This document shows positions 54,926 through 63,175 of a stretch of 64,000 bases of DNA, one piece after another. Position 1 is the first letter of the stretch. The number at the start of each line of letters is the position of its first letter. Below the pieces are notes generated by a model. That model worked only from the letters and a program-made list of their open reading frames with translations, ran no database searches and was not told where the DNA came from. Both the position numbers and the translations under genes were made by a program. The DNA is taken from assembly GCF_900105995.1 (NCBI RefSeq), contig NZ_LT629785.1, forward strand, positions 1,240,001-1,304,000, read 5' to 3'. The DNA is from Pseudomonas pohangensis. GTDB taxonomy: Bacteria; Pseudomonadota; Gammaproteobacteria; Pseudomonadales; Pseudomonadaceae.

Positions 54926-55766
54926 TCAGGGCTGCACGAGGCGCGCTATCTTGCCGATCAGCCACTGTAACGCCGGGTCGCTTTCACGCAAGGCGACGCT
55001 GGTGATCTCCAGCTCAAAGGGTTCCAGCGCAAACGGCAGCTCGTGCAGTTGTAATGGCAACAGGCCGGCGAAGTAGCGCGCCAGGCGGCGAGGCAATACG
55101 GCGACCAGATCGGTACTGGCAGCTATATGGGCCGCTTGCAGGTAGTTGGCCGTGGTGCAGGTAATCTGCCGTTGCAGGCCTTGCTCGTTCAGCCACTGGT
55201 CGACCATGCCCTTGCTCTGGCCGCCATGCACCCACAGATGACGCAGTGCCAGAAAACCTTGCAGGTCCGGTGCGCGTTGTACCTGCGGGTGGTCACGGCG
55301 TACCGCCAGCTGCAGGGTTTCCTGCAGCCACGGGCGGCGCATGACGCGTGGCGGCAGTTCGGCAAAGCGCCCCAGTGCCAGATCCAGTTCGCCCTTGTCG
55401 AGGGCATCCAGCGGCAGGTTCGGGCCGAGGTTGCAGGTATCGATGCGTACCTGCGGCGCTTCAATGCTGAGTTGTTGCAGCAGGCGTGGCAGGCACAGCA
55501 ATTCGACATAGTCGGTCATGGCAATGCGAAACCGCTAGCGACTGGCCGGATCAAACCATCCACCCTGACTGAGACTTTGTTCGATTTGCTGCAAGGCCCG
55601 GCGAATCGGCGCTTCCAGTTCCAGAGCTTTCGGCGTGGGCTGCATACTGCGTCCGGCACGTACCAGCAGCGGATCTTCCAGCTGTTCGCGCAGCCTGCCC
55701 AGTGCGTTCACGCAGCAGGGCATCCAGCACCCGCAGCAGGTTGAGGTCGAAAGTAGAGATATTCAT
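54926..55766 (-). pseudogene. LysR-family regulator, broken (HTH deletion, frameshift, amber codon)
   Basis: The gene starts as a normal LysR protein (ATG at 55766, MNISTFDLNLLRVLDALLRER). It then jumps from the first helix directly to ALGRLREQLEDPLLVRAGR in another frame: about 18-20 codons with the recognition helix are missing and the frame is shifted. The second piece ends at an amber codon (55535-55537) just before RFRIAMTDY, where the ligand-binding domain begins; that domain is intact to 54926 (MTDYVELLCLPRLLQQ to the C-terminus). The DNA-binding part cannot be made, so it is called a pseudogene. It is divergent from the alcohol dehydrogenase, which it may once have controlled. Confidence 0.88.
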
Positions 55767-56094
55767 CTGATAAATACCGCGTATCACAAGAATAAATTTC
55801 TAAAATAGTAACGGCATGCCTATGGTGTCGAAGGGATTTTTTCCGGCAGGTGAATGCAATGGGCAGCAGCGACTGCAGCATCCGGCAGCCGGCGGTGATC
55901 GGCGCCGGTTGCCTGATGGCGCTGCCGGAAACCAGCTTCGCTTTTTGAGTGCTTCCCAGCGTTCCCAAGCTCCAGTGCGGGTATGCAGTGACAGGCGCTG
56001 CGCAGAGCATCCCCGGCTGGTTCCCACGCTGGAGCATGGGAACCATCAAGCGATCAAGCCATCAACTTACAGATGAGCAATAAAGGAATCAGTC
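55767..56094. other. Intergenic region upstream of the alcohol dehydrogenase
   Basis: No gene is supported. It contains the hairpin repeat at 56019-56044 and a 30-codon frame at 55859-55948 (MGSSDCSIRQPAVIGAGC...) that is too short to judge. Confidence 0.4.
56019..56044. repeat. Dispersed hairpin repeat (GGTTCCCA...TGGGAACC)
   Basis: GGTTCCCA and TGGGAACC arms around CGCTGGAGCA. The sequence resembles the widespread proteobacterial element GTTCCCACGCTCN-GCGTGGGAAC. A partial second copy (GCGTTCCCAAGCTCCAGTGCGG) lies at about 55959-55980. Confidence 0.65.
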
Positions 56095-57258
56095 ATGCAA
56101 CCTTTCAGCTTCGCCACCACTGCACAAATTCTTTGCGAATCCGGTGCCGCTGTCCGTCTTGGGGCGGTGTGCCGGGAGCGCGGTGCACAATCGGTGTTGA
56201 TCGTTACCGATCCCGGGATCACCCGCCTGGGCATGCTCGATAGCATCCTGCCGGTTTTTGCCGGCGAAGGGGTGACGGTGCAGGTGTTCGATCAGGTTCT
56301 GGCTGATCCGCCGGAGTCGGTGGTGCTGGCTGCGGCTGATCAGGCGCGGGCGATGCAGGCGCAACTGGTAATCGGTTTTGGCGGCGGCAGTTCAATGGAT
56401 GTCGCCAAGCTGGTGGCCCTGCTGGCGCATCCGCTGTGCCTGCAATCGCTCAAGGATATTTACGGCGTGGGCAATGCCAAGGGTCAGCGCCTGCCGCTGA
56501 TCCAGGTGCCGACCACCGCAGGCACCGGCTCGGAAGTCACCCCGGTGGCGATCGTCACCACCGGTGAAACCACCAAGATGGGCGTGGTGTCACCTTTGCT
56601 GCTGCCGGATCTGGCGCTGCTGGATGCCGATCTGACCCTCGGTCTGCCGCCGGCGATAACCGCTGCCACCGGTATCGATGCCATGGTGCATGCCATCGAG
56701 TCCTATACCAGCAGGATCAAGAAGAACCCGCTGTCCGATCTGCTGGCCCGTGAAGCCCTGCGCCTGCTGGCAGCGAATCTGGCGGCGGTTATGCAGGATG
56801 GCAAGAATCGTGAGGCGCGTCAGGCCATGCTGCTGGGTGCCTGCCTGGCCGGGCAGGCGTTTGCCAATGCGCCGGTGGGTGCGGTGCATGCGCTGGCCTA
56901 TCCGCTGGGCGGGCATTTTCATATTCCCCATGGCCTGAGCAACGCGCTGGTATTGCCGGCGGTGTTGCGCTTCAACGCAGCGGTCGCCGCGCCGCTGTAC
57001 GCCGAGCTGGCGCCGTTGCTGCTGGGCGCGCGCTTGCAGCCGGGCTCCGTGGAAAACCTGTGCCAGCAGTTCATCGATGAACTGAGCCAGCTCAATCAGC
57101 GCTGCGGCTTGCCCAGCCGCCTGCGCGATGCCGGCGTGCCGGAAAGCATGCTGGCGCAACTGGCCAGCGATGCCATGCTGCAACAACGACTGCTGGTGAA
57201 TAACCCGCGTGAAGTCAGTGAGGCTCAAGCGCTGGCGATTTATCAGCAAGCCTATTGA
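56095..57258 (+). CDS. Iron-containing alcohol dehydrogenase
   Basis: 387 residues, group III Fe-dependent dehydrogenase. NAD(P) loop GGGSSMDVAK at 96-105; metal ligands Asp195, His199 (IDAMVHAIES), His265 (VHALAYP) and His279 (IPHGLSNA), all present. Oxidises an alcohol to an aldehyde or ketone, substrate unknown. AAGGA precedes the ATG. It is preceded by a broken LysR gene and followed by a terminator, so it is probably monocistronic. Confidence 0.92.
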   Translation: MQPFSFATTAQILCESGAAVRLGAVCRERGAQSVLIVTDPGITRLGMLDSILPVFAGEGVTVQVFDQVLADPPESVVLAAADQARAMQAQLVIGFGGGSSMDVAKLVALLAHPLCLQSLKDIYGVGNAKGQRLPLIQVPTTAGTGSEVTPVAIVTTGETTKMGVVSPLLLPDLALLDADLTLGLPPAITAATGIDAMVHAIESYTSRIKKNPLSDLLAREALRLLAANLAAVMQDGKNREARQAMLLGACLAGQAFANAPVGAVHALAYPLGGHFHIPHGLSNALVLPAVLRFNAAVAAPLYAELAPLLLGARLQPGSVENLCQQFIDELSQLNQRCGLPSRLRDAGVPESMLAQLASDAMLQQRLLVNNPREVSEAQALAIYQQAY

Positions 57259-57261
57259 GGC

Positions 57262-57287
57262 ACTCTCTTGCAAACGGGAGAGTTTTT
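57262..57287 (+). terminator. Terminator after the alcohol dehydrogenase
   Basis: ACTCTC (57262-57267) pairs with GAGAGT (57278-57283), a 6-bp stem with a 10-nt loop, followed by TTTT. Confidence 0.65.
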
Positions 57288-57288
57288 A

Positions 57289-57362
57289 GGGGGAGCGTCG
57301 CCCCCGGCGCGAGCTTTTGATCTGCTTGAAAACTTTTCCGCGGCGAGTCGCCGCTCCCGCAA
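57289..57362. repeat. Inverted pair of REP-like elements
   Basis: GGGGGAGCGTCGCCCCC (57289-57305) and, inverted, CGGCGAGTCGCCGCTCCCGC (57341-57360). Both fit the Pseudomonas REP pattern GGGAGCGnCGACnCGCCG. They lie between two plus-strand genes. Confidence 0.75.
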
Positions 57363-57416
57363 AAAATGGCGTTGGATCGGGTACCCTCCGGGAGGGTGAA
57401 TGACAAGGACTGAAGC

Positions 57417-57863
57417 ATGAACCAGCCGCAGCAACTGCGTAGCGACTACCGCCACTTCCAGCCGATTACCACGCGCTGGCATGACAATGACGTCTATGGT
57501 CATGTGAACAACGTCATCTACTACAGCTTCTTCGACAGCGCGGTGAACACCTACCTGATCGAGGCGGGCGGGCTGGATATCCATGGCGGGCCGGTGGTCG
57601 GTTTCGTGGTCAGTTCAAGTTGCGATTATTTTGCTTCCATCGCCTTTCCCGATTGCATCGAAGTCGGCTTGCGGGTCGGCAAGCTGGGCAACAGCTCGGT
57701 GCAATACGAGCTGGGTATTTTCAAACAGGGTGAAGCGCAGGCCTGCGCGGCCGGGCGCTTTGTCCATGTGTTCGTCGACCGTGAAAGCAACCGGCCGACC
57801 AGTATTCCCGAATCATTGCGCGTCGCATTGGCGCGACTACTTCCATCCACTGCGGAGATTTAA
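57417..57863 (+). CDS. Acyl-CoA thioesterase (4HBT hot-dog family)
   Basis: 148 residues, single hot-dog domain. The active-site pattern [19 protein letters not shown] (22-40) includes the catalytic Asp25 and the conserved GHVNN. Hydrolyses acyl-CoA or related thioesters; substrate unknown. It ends 2 bp before the thiolase start, so the two are translated together. Confidence 0.9.
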   Translation: MNQPQQLRSDYRHFQPITTRWHDNDVYGHVNNVIYYSFFDSAVNTYLIEAGGLDIHGGPVVGFVVSSSCDYFASIAFPDCIEVGLRVGKLGNSSVQYELGIFKQGEAQACAAGRFVHVFVDRESNRPTSIPESLRVALARLLPSTAEI

Positions 57864-57865
57864 CC

Positions 57866-59050
57866 ATGCAAGAAGCCGTGATCGTTTCCACTGCCCGCAC
57901 ACCGATTGCCAAGGCCTTTCGTGGTGCCTTCAATGACCTGAAATCACCCAGCATGGCGGCTGTGGCCATTCGTGCTGCGGTCGAGCGCGCCGGCGTCGAG
58001 CCGGGCGAAATCGATGATCTGGTGATGGGCACCGCCATGCAGGGTGGCACTGCATCGACCAATCTGGCTCGGCTGTCGGCGCTGGCTGCCGGTTTGCCAC
58101 TCACCGTCAGTGGACAGACCATCGACCGCCAGTGCGCCTCCGGTCTGATGGCTATCTCGATTGCGGCCAAACAGATCATGGTCGATGGCATGCAAGTGGC
58201 AGTCGGCGCCGGTCAGGAACAGATCAGTCTGGTGCAGAACCAGCACGGCGCCTGGGCCTATAGCGAGCGTGACGAGAATGTCATCGCCATGGCCGAGCAT
58301 GCCTACATGCCGATGCTGCAGACCGCCGAGCTGGTGGCCAAGCGCTACGGCATCAGTCGCGAAGCCCAGGATGCCTATTCGCTGCTGTCACAACAGCGCA
58401 CCGCCGCCGCGCAGGCTGCCGGGTTGTTTGCCAACGAGATAGTGCCGGTTACTGCGCGCAAGAAGCTGGTCGACAAGGAAACCAAGGCCGTCAGCTATGA
58501 AGAGGTTACCCTCAGCCATGATGAGGGCAATCGCCCGCAGACGGTGCTCGAGGATCTGAGCAAACTCAAGCCGGTGATTGAGGGCGGGGTGATTACTGCC
58601 GGTAACGCCAGTCAGTTGTCCGACGGCGCCAGCGCCAGCGTACTGATGAGTGCCAGCCTGGCGGCGCAGCGCAATCTCAAGCCGCTGGGGCTGTATCGCG
58701 GCATCGCCGTGGCAGGTCTGGCCCCCGAGGAGATGGGCATCGGCCCGGTCTTCGCAGTCCCCAAGCTGCTCAAGCAACACGGGCTGACGGTCGATGATAT
58801 CGGTCTGTGGGAGCTCAACGAAGCCTTTGCCGTACAGGTGCTGTATTGCGCCGAAAAGCTTGGCATCGATCCGGCCAGACTGAACGTCAACGGCGGTGCC
58901 ATCTCCATCGGTCACCCCTACGGCATGAGCGGTGCGCGCATGGTCGGGCATGCCTTGCTTGAAGGTAAAAGGCGTGGCGTGAAGTACGTGGTAATCACCA
59001 TGTGCGTCGGTGGCGGCATGGGTGCTGCCGGTTTGTTCGAAGTTCTCTGA
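57866..59050 (+). CDS. Acetyl-CoA C-acyltransferase (thiolase)
   Basis: 394 residues. The catalytic set is complete: Cys90 (DRQCASGLM), His350 ([10 protein letters not shown]) and Cys380 ([11 protein letters not shown]), with WELNEAFA in between. Either a degradative 3-ketoacyl-CoA thiolase or an acetoacetyl-CoA thiolase. With the thioesterase it forms a two-gene operon, probably acting on acyl-CoA from lipid or branched/terpenoid substrates. That context is inference. Confidence 0.93.
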   Translation: MQEAVIVSTARTPIAKAFRGAFNDLKSPSMAAVAIRAAVERAGVEPGEIDDLVMGTAMQGGTASTNLARLSALAAGLPLTVSGQTIDRQCASGLMAISIAAKQIMVDGMQVAVGAGQEQISLVQNQHGAWAYSERDENVIAMAEHAYMPMLQTAELVAKRYGISREAQDAYSLLSQQRTAAAQAAGLFANEIVPVTARKKLVDKETKAVSYEEVTLSHDEGNRPQTVLEDLSKLKPVIEGGVITAGNASQLSDGASASVLMSASLAAQRNLKPLGLYRGIAVAGLAPEEMGIGPVFAVPKLLKQHGLTVDDIGLWELNEAFAVQVLYCAEKLGIDPARLNVNGGAISIGHPYGMSGARMVGHALLEGKRRGVKYVVITMCVGGGMGAAGLFEVL

Positions 59051-59211
59051 GTACTTTCAGTGCAAGCCCAGGGCTGCCCTGGGCTTGGGTCTATCCGGCA
59101 TTGCTGCCAGAAAAAGTTAATCGATTTTTCTAATGCGACTTCCAGAGGCATTGGGGAAGTGCTGCAAAAGGCTGAAGAAAAATACATCGTGTTTCACATA
59201 ATTTTCAGTTG

Positions 59212-59231
59212 AACCAAGCGATTGCTTGGTT
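59212..59231. promoter_or_regulatory. Palindrome AACCAAGC-N4-GCTTGGTT, possible TetR-type operator
   Basis: An 8-bp perfect inverted repeat around GATT, about 190 bp upstream of the DUF1302 start. Size and symmetry resemble operators of TetR/AcrR repressors of acyl-CoA and efflux genes. No such regulator is visible in the window. Confidence 0.55.
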
Positions 59232-59290
59232 GTAGTCTTGTGACCTTGCACGCTCGTACCATTCACTGGTTTGAAGGGTTGAGTCGGGAG

Positions 59291-59320
59291 TTGTTGCAAG
59301 CTGTTGCAAACTGTTGCAAG
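59291..59320. repeat. Three helically phased TGTTGCAA repeats
   Basis: TTGCAA occurs at 59294-59299, 59304-59309 and 59314-59319, exactly 10 bp apart, each preceded by TG. The sites therefore lie on one face of the helix about 105 bp upstream of the DUF1302 gene. Confidence 0.75.
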
Positions 59321-59424
59321 TTATCCCGAGCGTCTGCGCTCACGGATGAAGTCAAGCGTGACGCGTGCCCCGGCTCGATCCGTGGCGCAATAAATAAGAA
59401 CAATGAGTCCTCGGAGTAATGTCG

Positions 59425-61401
59425 ATGCAAATCAAACCGCGAAAGTCTGTGTTGCGCCTCGCCCCGGCAGCCGCCGGTTTTACCCTGGCCGGCATGTTGC
59501 CTCTGCTGATGGCAGCACAGGCACAGGCCCTCGAATTCAGTTTTGCCGGCGATGAAGTCAGCGGTTCGCTGAACAGCACTGCCTCTTATGGCCAGTTGTG
59601 GCGCGTGAAGAAGCAGGCCAGTGAAAACAATGACGACATCAACGGCAACGACGGCAACCGCAATTTCGACACTGGTCTGGTTTCCCAGGTGTTCAAGCTC
59701 ACCTCCGAGCTGACCATGCAATACCAGAATTACGGTGGTTTCATGCGTGGCACCGCGCTGTACGACACCGAGTTGATGAATCACAACAGTGACTACTACA
59801 GCAACAACGATCCATCGCAACCGAGCCAATCTTACCCGCACGACAGTCACTTCGGCAGCGAAGCCCAGAGCATTTCCGGCCAGGATGCCAAGCTTCTTGA
59901 TGCCTACCTTTGGGGCGACTGGGATGTTGCCGGTATGCCGCTCAACGTCAAGGCCGGCAAGCAGGTATTCAACTGGGGTGAAGCACTGTTTGTGCGCGAC
60001 GGTATCAACACCTCCAACCCGGTGGATGCCTCGGCGTTCCGCCTGCCGGGTGCTGAAGTCAAGGAAGTACTGATTCCGACCCAGGCCCTGGGTTTCAACC
60101 TCGGCGTCACCGATGACCTTTCGTTTGAAGGGTATTACCAGTGGGAATGGACCGAAACCGTTCAGGATCCGGTAGGCACCTACTACTCGACTGATGACCT
60201 TTTCTCGCCCGGTGGGAATTACGCTTATAACAACGCAACTTCTTTAGCCGCAGCTATGCCTGTTTATCAAGCATTTAAGGACGGTGCCTTTGGTGGGCCT
60301 GGAGGCATTGTTACGCAACTCACCGGTCTGCAAGGCAACAACTTTATTTATCCCGGAAATAACTACGCCCAGAATAATTCGATTATGCGCGTGGCAACCA
60401 TTGGTCAGGATATCGATGCGCGTGATGGCGGGCAGTGGGGAACAAATGTCAAGTACATAGCGGAAGAGTTGAACTCAACCGAGTTCGGCCTGTATTTCAT
60501 CAATTACCATACAAAAGAGCCGATTATTAATGCCAACCTTGATGGGTACCAAGGGGTTGATTTGACGACTCTTGCAGGTGCAGTCGGCGTTCCTGGGGCA
60601 ATCGGTCTTTCTACTATCGATCTGGCCGGCAATATCAACGCCCAGCGGCAATACATCGAAGATGTACGCATGTATGGCTTCAGCTTCAGTACTACTGTCG
60701 GCGACAATTCTTTCTTTGGTGAGTTGGCTTACCGGCCAAATATGCCGATTGGTGTTTCTACATCGGATGACGCACTTAATGACACCCTGTCGCAGACGGT
60801 AATCATCGATGGAGGTAGCAAAGCTGAGGTGGGCGGCAAGCAGCTTGGACTTGGCGACACTCTGGAGAATTACAAACGCGTTGAAATGTACAACTACTCG
60901 GTTGGTAGTATTCAGAACTGGGGTCCGTCGCTGGGCTTCAATTCGCTTTTCAGCGTGGTAGAACTTGCTGGTGTTTCCTACCGCGGCGATAGCTTGCAGT
61001 ACGAAGGTTGTGTCATGACGCCTACCGGGCCTACAACAGGCGTTTGTACCTATGAAAATCGCTACTTTTCTGGCGCCTCCAATTCTGAATATCTGAACGT
61101 AGACAACAGCCGTGACGACCAGATCAACCGCAACGCCTACAGCTATACGCTGGTCGCGCAAGGTACCTGGAACGATGTGTTTGCCGGGGTAAACCTGTCG
61201 CCGAGCGTAGCCTGGAGTCACGATTTCGAAGGCAACTCGCATCAGGCCGGCAGCTATGTCGAGGGCAATAAGGCCTATACCATCGGTCTGGATGCCGATT
61301 ACCAGAACACCCTGCAGGCCGGTATTGCCTACACCGACTTTATCGATAGCGGCATTGACGATCGCGACAACATCGGCGTCAACGTCAAGTACTCCTTCTA
61401 A
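59425..61401 (+). CDS. DUF1302 family outer-membrane protein
   Basis: 658 residues. Signal peptide about 1-35 (ending AQA). The remainder has the aromatic/Gly/Asn-rich alternation of an outer-membrane beta-barrel and ends in VKYSF, a BAM-type C-terminus. DUF1302 proteins occur with DUF1329 and RND-type transporters in Pseudomonas and relatives and have been linked to uptake or processing of hydrophobic substrates; the exact role is unknown. The ATG at 59425 has GGAG 8 nt upstream; the ATG at 59419 is too close to it. Codon use in the middle (about 60,220-61,080) is much more AT-rich than in either end, suggesting a mosaic. Confidence 0.88.
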   Translation: MQIKPRKSVLRLAPAAAGFTLAGMLPLLMAAQAQALEFSFAGDEVSGSLNSTASYGQLWRVKKQASENNDDINGNDGNRNFDTGLVSQVFKLTSELTMQYQNYGGFMRGTALYDTELMNHNSDYYSNNDPSQPSQSYPHDSHFGSEAQSISGQDAKLLDAYLWGDWDVAGMPLNVKAGKQVFNWGEALFVRDGINTSNPVDASAFRLPGAEVKEVLIPTQALGFNLGVTDDLSFEGYYQWEWTETVQDPVGTYYSTDDLFSPGGNYAYNNATSLAAAMPVYQAFKDGAFGGPGGIVTQLTGLQGNNFIYPGNNYAQNNSIMRVATIGQDIDARDGGQWGTNVKYIAEELNSTEFGLYFINYHTKEPIINANLDGYQGVDLTTLAGAVGVPGAIGLSTIDLAGNINAQRQYIEDVRMYGFSFSTTVGDNSFFGELAYRPNMPIGVSTSDDALNDTLSQTVIIDGGSKAEVGGKQLGLGDTLENYKRVEMYNYSVGSIQNWGPSLGFNSLFSVVELAGVSYRGDSLQYEGCVMTPTGPTTGVCTYENRYFSGASNSEYLNVDNSRDDQINRNAYSYTLVAQGTWNDVFAGVNLSPSVAWSHDFEGNSHQAGSYVEGNKAYTIGLDADYQNTLQAGIAYTDFIDSGIDDRDNIGVNVKYSF

Positions 61402-61466
61402 TAACCTGATGCGAATCGGTCGGGCCGCAAGGCCCGGCTGTAAACCAATCAATACGGAGCATAACC

Positions 61467-62834
61467 ATGCTGATCAAGCATTCGCTGATTGCCACGGCCA
61501 TAGCACTGACGCTGGCCGGTAATGCCTACGCTGCGGTTTCCGCCCAGGAAGCTGACACACTGGGCACCACACTCACGCCGCTGGGCGCTGAAAAAGCCGG
61601 TAACGCGGCGGGCACCATCCCCGAGTGGACCGGTGGTATCACTGGCGCACCTGCCGGTGTCACCTACAAGCCGGGCGACCACCATCCCGATCCGTTCCCT
61701 GAAGACAAGGTCGAGTTCACCATCGACAAGTCCAATATGGATCAATACAAGGCCAACATGACTCCGGGTGAAATGGCGCTGATGAATGCCTACCCGAGCA
61801 CCTTCAAGATGCCGGTGTACCAGACCCGGCGTTCGGGGGCAGCCCCGCAGTGGGTGTATGACAACACCAAGAAAAATGCCACCACGGCCAAGCTGGTTGA
61901 TGGCGGCAATGGTTTCAAGGATGCCGTCGGCGGCATTCCGTTCCCGATTCCGAAGAGCGGTGTAGAGGCGATCTGGAACCATATTGCCCGTTACCGTGGT
62001 ACCTATGTACTGCGTACCGGTGCCGAAGTGGCGGTGCAGCGCAATGGTAGTTACGTGCCGGTCAGCGGTAACACCCAGGTGCTGTTCAAGTACTACGTGC
62101 CGGGTGCGACTTACGAAAGCATCAACAACCGCATGTTCTTCTATCTGAACCAGATCAAGAGCCCGGCGCGTCTGGCCGGTGGTGCCACCCTGGTACATGA
62201 AACCCTCGATCAGGTTGCCGAACCGCGTCAAGCCTGGCAGTACAGTTCCGGTCAGCGTCGCGTACGCCGTGCGCCAAACCTGGCATACGATTCGCCGATC
62301 GACGAGTCGGATGCTCTGCGTACGGCGGATGACACCGACATGTACAACGGTTCGCCAAACCGTTACGACTGGAAGCTGATCGGCAAGAAGGAAGTCTATA
62401 TCCCGTACAACAACTATCGCCTGACCGCGAAAGGTGTGAAGTACGACGATATTCTCAAGCCGGGCCATCTCGATCCTGCATTGACCCGCTGGGAATTGCA
62501 CCGTGTGTGGGTAGTGGAAGCCAACCTGAAGGCTGATGCCCGGCACATCTACTCCAAGCGCGTGTTCTTCCTCGACGAGGACAGCTGGCAAGCAGCAGAA
62601 GTGGATCAGTACGATGGCCGTGGTGACCTGTGGCGCGTTTCGCTGGCCTACCTGAAGAACTACTACGATCTGCCGACTACCTGGAGTGCGCTGGACGTTT
62701 ATCACGACCTGCAGTCCGGCCGTTACCACGTGCAGAACCTGGATAGTGAAGAAGAGACCACCCTGCAGTTCAACCTGCCGGTTCCTGCTGACGGTGAGTT
62801 CACTCCGGCTGCGCTGCGTCGCGGCGGCAGGTGA
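61467..62834 (+). CDS. DUF1329 family periplasmic protein (LolA-like fold)
   Basis: 455 residues. Signal peptide 1-22 (ending AYA). The conserved DUF1329 layout is present: GTIPEWTGGI near residue 50, RRAPNLAYDSP in the middle, YDWKLIGKKEVYIPYNNYR and the C-terminal LWRVSLAYLKNYYDLPTTW. The fold is related to lipoprotein carriers, so a role in moving a hydrophobic molecule across the periplasm is plausible. It lies 65 bp after DUF1302 with a good terminator behind it. Confidence 0.88.
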   Translation: MLIKHSLIATAIALTLAGNAYAAVSAQEADTLGTTLTPLGAEKAGNAAGTIPEWTGGITGAPAGVTYKPGDHHPDPFPEDKVEFTIDKSNMDQYKANMTPGEMALMNAYPSTFKMPVYQTRRSGAAPQWVYDNTKKNATTAKLVDGGNGFKDAVGGIPFPIPKSGVEAIWNHIARYRGTYVLRTGAEVAVQRNGSYVPVSGNTQVLFKYYVPGATYESINNRMFFYLNQIKSPARLAGGATLVHETLDQVAEPRQAWQYSSGQRRVRRAPNLAYDSPIDESDALRTADDTDMYNGSPNRYDWKLIGKKEVYIPYNNYRLTAKGVKYDDILKPGHLDPALTRWELHRVWVVEANLKADARHIYSKRVFFLDEDSWQAAEVDQYDGRGDLWRVSLAYLKNYYDLPTTWSALDVYHDLQSGRYHVQNLDSEEETTLQFNLPVPADGEFTPAALRRGGR

Positions 62835-62848
62835 TCGGACCGAGGTGA

Positions 62849-62880
62849 AGAAAAGCCGCTACCTGCTAGCGGCTTTTTTT
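62849..62880 (+). terminator. Rho-independent terminator after DUF1329
   Basis: AAAAGCCGCTA and TAGCGGCTTTT (62851-62861, 62867-62877), 11-bp pairing with a 5-nt loop and a run of eight or more T. Confidence 0.95.
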
Positions 62881-62925
62881 TAGCTGATGTCAGTGCCATG
62901 TGTTTCCGGCTAATGGATATGCTTT

Positions 62926-62990
62926 TGTGGGAGCGGGCATGCCCGCGATAGAGTGCCAGGCAATGTATCGCGGGCATGCCCGCTCCCACA
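62926..62990. repeat. Inverted pair of Pseudomonas REP elements
   Basis: TGTGGGAGCGGGCATGCCCG begins the left element (62926-62950); an exact 25-bp inverted copy lies at 62966-62990, with 15 bp between. This is the standard REP doublet seen in Pseudomonas intergenic regions. Confidence 0.9.
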
Positions 62991-63175
62991 GGGTTCGGAT
63001 AACCTGTGACAGATAACTCGGATATTTGCGCTACGTTTCTTGAGTCAGTTGTCGGGAGTTTTCACAACATGGCTTTGAACACATTCACAAACGCTCTTGC
63101 CAAAGGCGTAACCGCCAAAGCGGGTACGCTGCGATTTAAACGCTGCATCTGCCGCAAGAATCTTCAGGGGGAAAC

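Larger units (their letters stand above)
59051..59424. other. Intergenic region upstream of the DUF1302 gene
   Basis: No gene is supported. It has a hairpin CAAGCCCAGG/CCTGGGCTTG (59063-59087, 10 bp, weak terminator for the thiolase without a T-run), a palindrome at 59212-59231 and a phased TTGCAA triplet at 59291-59320. A promoter could not be placed. Confidence 0.5.
62835..63175. other. Intergenic region before the YCF48-like gene
   Basis: No gene. It holds the DUF1329 terminator and an inverted REP pair. The YCF48-like gene therefore probably has its own promoter, between about 62,995 and 63,160, which I could not place. Confidence 0.5.

Noticed and set aside
55859..55948. 30-codon plus frame (MGSSDCSIRQPAVIGAGC...) before the alcohol dehydrogenase
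   Set aside because: Vaguely like the start of a ketoacyl synthase, but too short and isolated to support as a gene or remnant.
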